From Cohnella phaseoli (GTDB lineage: Bacteria > Bacillota > Bacilli > Paenibacillales > Paenibacillaceae), in NCBI RefSeq assembly GCF_003386235.1, contig NZ_QRDZ01000021.1:62001-126000 (forward strand): a DNA stretch of 64,000 bases, in the 5' to 3' direction. The notes beneath the pieces were generated by a model that searched no databases, had not been told where the DNA came from, and worked only from the letters and a program-made list of their open reading frames with translations. Of the stretch, positions 61,929-64,000 are shown piece by piece (position 1 is the stretch's first letter; the number at the start of each line of letters is the position of its first letter). Made by a program: the position numbers and the translations under genes.

Positions 61929-63615
61929 CGTACTTGTTATCGACGATGAACCTATCATTCTGGAAGCGCTTTACAATACACTCTTAAGAATGGAAGACCA
62001 TGAGCTTTTCGTTTGGAAGGCGTCGTCCGCGATAGAGGGCATTGAAATTATGAGAAGCAACCGCATCGACATTCTAATGACCGATGTTCGCATGCCGGGA
62101 ATGTCCGGGCTGGAGCTGGTCGGACTCGTTCGCAAGCAATGGGAGCGCTGTAAAATCATTATTTTGTCCGGATATTCGGATTATGAATATTTGCAATCGG
62201 CCCTTCAGCAAAACGTGTTCGACTACTTGTTGAAGCCGATTGACGAGGAGGTCATCGTCGAGACGCTGACGCGTGTTATCGCGGAGATCGAGACGATTAT
62301 GCTGGAGCAGGATCTGATGACGAAAGCCGAGAACCAGCTTCAGAAGGCGCAGTCCTTGTTGCATAAGGACTTCTCGGAAAAATTGTTCTCGGGCGAGCTG
62401 CTCACGCAAGGCTTGATCGACGAATCGATCGATATGCTGCAAATCCCAATCCGCCGCGACCAAGACGTCATCGTTGTCGTCGGTAGGACGGATCGTTGGC
62501 CGACAGGCTATTTGCTTAAGGAGAAGCTGTTGATGCACTACGCGATCAACAATATCGTGAAGGAATATTTGGATAGCGTATGCCGGATCGTTACCTTTAT
62601 CGAGAACGGATATATGGTCTGGCTCATTCAGGAAGCGGATCGCGACAGCGGCGAAAATCGTCAAGAGCAAGATCTGATTACGCTGCACTGGTATATTGGC
62701 GAGGTGCTTGACAAAATACAGCAATCGATACGTCATTATCTTCGTTTGCCCGTTTCCTTGCTGTTATCCAAGCCCAATATCGGATGGTTGTCGATTGCGC
62801 ATACTTTTAAGGAAATGTGCGCTTGGCTGCAGAGGGGCATCGGACTGGAAGAGGAAATTATTTTCATCGAGCAGATCGATGAGTTGAAGCCGAGCTATGA
62901 AGGCAGGGATCATTCGCCTATCGATATCAAGAGGAGCATGAACCACTTGCTCAATTTGCTTGAATCAGGCAATCTAACCTCCTTTCAGAAAGAGCTGGCT
63001 GATTTTTTCCGTTCTATGCAGGGGGTCGTTTTTTTGGAATATCCTTTGCAATTAGAGATTTACGCTCATTTGTCAGGAATGTTCCTGTCTTATATCAACA
63101 ACCGTAAAATCTCGGCGTTCATTGAAGACGAACTGGAGATGCGGTATTTGTCCAATTACAGTCTGTTTGCGCAATGGTCCGAAATGGAAGCTTATTTTCT
63201 GCGATTGGCCGTTTATCTCCATTCCCTTGCTCAGGGCGAGAATAAAAGCCAGAAACAAGAAATCGTAGATGAGATAGATGCCTACATCGTCGAGTCTTTT
63301 TCATCCGAATACATTTCGTTAACCCACCTGGCAAAGACGTTTCATCTCAGCACTTCTTATCTGTCCCGCCTGTATCATTCGGAGAAAGGCATATCTCTCA
63401 CTGAACGAATGAAGCAGTTGCGAATGACGCGAGCCAAGGAATTGCTGCTCGTCGAGGGCAAAAAAATCCAGGAGGTCGCGCTCGAACTCGGCTTCTACAA
63501 CGTCCCCTATTTTTCTAAATTTTTCAAAAAGAACATCGGCATAACGCCTCAGGAATATAAGCAAAATCACGGGATTGCCATGGGTGAAGTCCGATCGGTA
63601 ATGGACAATAAATGA
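61921..63615 (+). CDS. YesN-type AraC response regulator
   Basis: 564 residues. Receiver with D8/D9, phospho-acceptor D55 (MTDVRMPG), S83 and K105; long central region; AraC double helix-turn-helix at the end (SLTHLAKTFHLSTSYLSRLYH and VALELGFYNVPYFSKFFKK). Translation is coupled to the kinase gene. It is a paralogue of 3382-4992. Confidence 0.92.
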   Translation: MNNVLVIDDEPIILEALYNTLLRMEDHELFVWKASSAIEGIEIMRSNRIDILMTDVRMPGMSGLELVGLVRKQWERCKIIILSGYSDYEYLQSALQQNVFDYLLKPIDEEVIVETLTRVIAEIETIMLEQDLMTKAENQLQKAQSLLHKDFSEKLFSGELLTQGLIDESIDMLQIPIRRDQDVIVVVGRTDRWPTGYLLKEKLLMHYAINNIVKEYLDSVCRIVTFIENGYMVWLIQEADRDSGENRQEQDLITLHWYIGEVLDKIQQSIRHYLRLPVSLLLSKPNIGWLSIAHTFKEMCAWLQRGIGLEEEIIFIEQIDELKPSYEGRDHSPIDIKRSMNHLLNLLESGNLTSFQKELADFFRSMQGVVFLEYPLQLEIYAHLSGMFLSYINNRKISAFIEDELEMRYLSNYSLFAQWSEMEAYFLRLAVYLHSLAQGENKSQKQEIVDEIDAYIVESFSSEYISLTHLAKTFHLSTSYLSRLYHSEKGISLTERMKQLRMTRAKELLLVEGKKIQEVALELGFYNVPYFSKFFKKNIGITPQEYKQNHGIAMGEVRSVMDNK

Positions 63616-63674
63616 CGGGTGACATCAAGACATTACTCTTGTTGGCAAAGTCCGTCTCCTTTAATCTTAAATTA

Positions 63675-63688
63675 ACACACCGGTGTGT
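63675..63688. promoter_or_regulatory. 14-bp perfect palindrome before the sugar-binding lipoprotein
   Basis: ACACACCGGTGTGT lies 27 bases before the lipoprotein start in the 99-bp gap after the YesN-type gene. It may be an operator or the stem of a small RNA hairpin. Confidence 0.35.
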
Positions 63689-63714
63689 AGCGCGATTAAT
63701 AGGGGGGGCTTTAA

Positions 63715-64000
63715 TTGAACAAACGATTGGGTAAACGAGTCATGGCCGGGATACTGGCGACAATCCTTATTCTATTGACGGCATGCAGCAACAACGGCAA
63801 CGAAAACAGCGCACCAGCATCATCCGAACCGCCCGCAAGCTCCAGTGCGCCTCCTGAAGAAACAGCATCGGCAGACGGACCGCTTACGAAATTCGAACCA
63901 GCCATTGAAGTCAGAATCGGCAGAACCGGGGACGGATTAAAGTTCGAGCCCGGACAAGATATCGATAAAAACCTCGTTTCCGATTTTTATGAAAGCGAAC
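63715..64000 (+). CDS. Sugar ABC substrate-binding lipoprotein, 5' part (cut by window edge)
   Basis: First 95 residues. It starts with TTG behind a run of seven G (6-base gap). The signal peptide ends in lipobox LTAC (C24), followed by an Asn/Ser/Pro/Glu-rich linker and the beginning of an extracellular solute-binding domain (IEVRIGRTGDGLKFEPGQDI), as in the LipO-type sugar-binding proteins of Paenibacillus. It follows a YesM/YesN pair, the usual order. The rest is outside the window. Confidence 0.85.
   Translation, partial: MNKRLGKRVMAGILATILILLTACSNNGNENSAPASSEPPASSSAPPEETASADGPLTKFEPAIEVRIGRTGDGLKFEPGQDIDKNLVSDFYESE

Overview
The window reads as chromosome of an endospore-forming, moderately GC-rich member of the Paenibacillaceae (Paenibacillus/Cohnella-like). 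The evidence is a gerA-type germination operon, a KinE-like PAS histidine kinase, an S-layer-homology protein, several YesM/YesN two-component pairs next to sugar-binding lipoproteins, strong AAGGAGG ribosome sites and a Bacillus-type des-desK-desR cold-sensing operon. The genus is an inference. I saw no rRNA, tRNA, CRISPR array, prophage or intact insertion sequence.

Layout. 1-3.3 kb: end of a cation/proton antiporter, a hairpin-shaped repeat element, divergent EamA and MFS transporters, and a PAP2-like membrane protein. 3.4-17.6 kb: a carbohydrate-acquisition locus with YesN/YesM regulators, a three-gene sugar ABC importer without its own ATPase, two paralogous secreted parallel beta-helix proteins and an SLH surface protein; a near-consensus cre site precedes the secreted genes. 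17.6-33.2 kb: housekeeping and accessory genes (NlpC/P60 peptidase, DinG/YpvA-like helicase, flavin reductase, MarR-DHA2 efflux pair, GDPD phosphodiesterase, YqkE, a Cys-rich small protein, a VanX-like lipoprotein, GNAT, a 14-unit 50-bp tandem array, a giant Lhr helicase, a PH-domain protein and a YdjM-family protein with a LexA-like operator). 33.4-41.4 kb: gerB-A-C type germination operon, glucosaminidase, and the des thermosensor operon. 41.5-53.2 kb: sporulation-type kinase, MFS exporter, Btr-like AraC/siderophore-binding regulator, Fur-controlled yclNOPQ-type siderophore importer, an IsdG-like monooxygenase, and a small His-rich protein plus ABC exporter behind paired TGTATAC operators. 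53.3-57.0 kb: a visibly AT-richer three-gene island (neutral-ceramidase-like amidase, D-glutamate-cyclase-like protein, divergent alanine-racemase-like protein). 57.0-64.0 kb: a Tat-exported beta-helix protein, an SGNH esterase, a second YesM/YesN pair and the start of a sugar-binding lipoprotein cut by the window edge.

How genes work together. Two loci (3.4-17.6 and 57-64 kb) follow the same logic: a membrane kinase/AraC regulator pair, a sugar-binding lipoprotein, and exported beta-helix or esterase proteins acting on an unknown polysaccharide. The iron locus pairs a siderophore-sensing activator and a Fur box with uptake and probable haem-handling genes. The best candidates for something undescribed are the AT-rich amidase/glutamate cyclase/racemase island, the hairpin element whose two copies differ by compensatory changes, the 50-bp array, and the His-rich protein with its operator pair.
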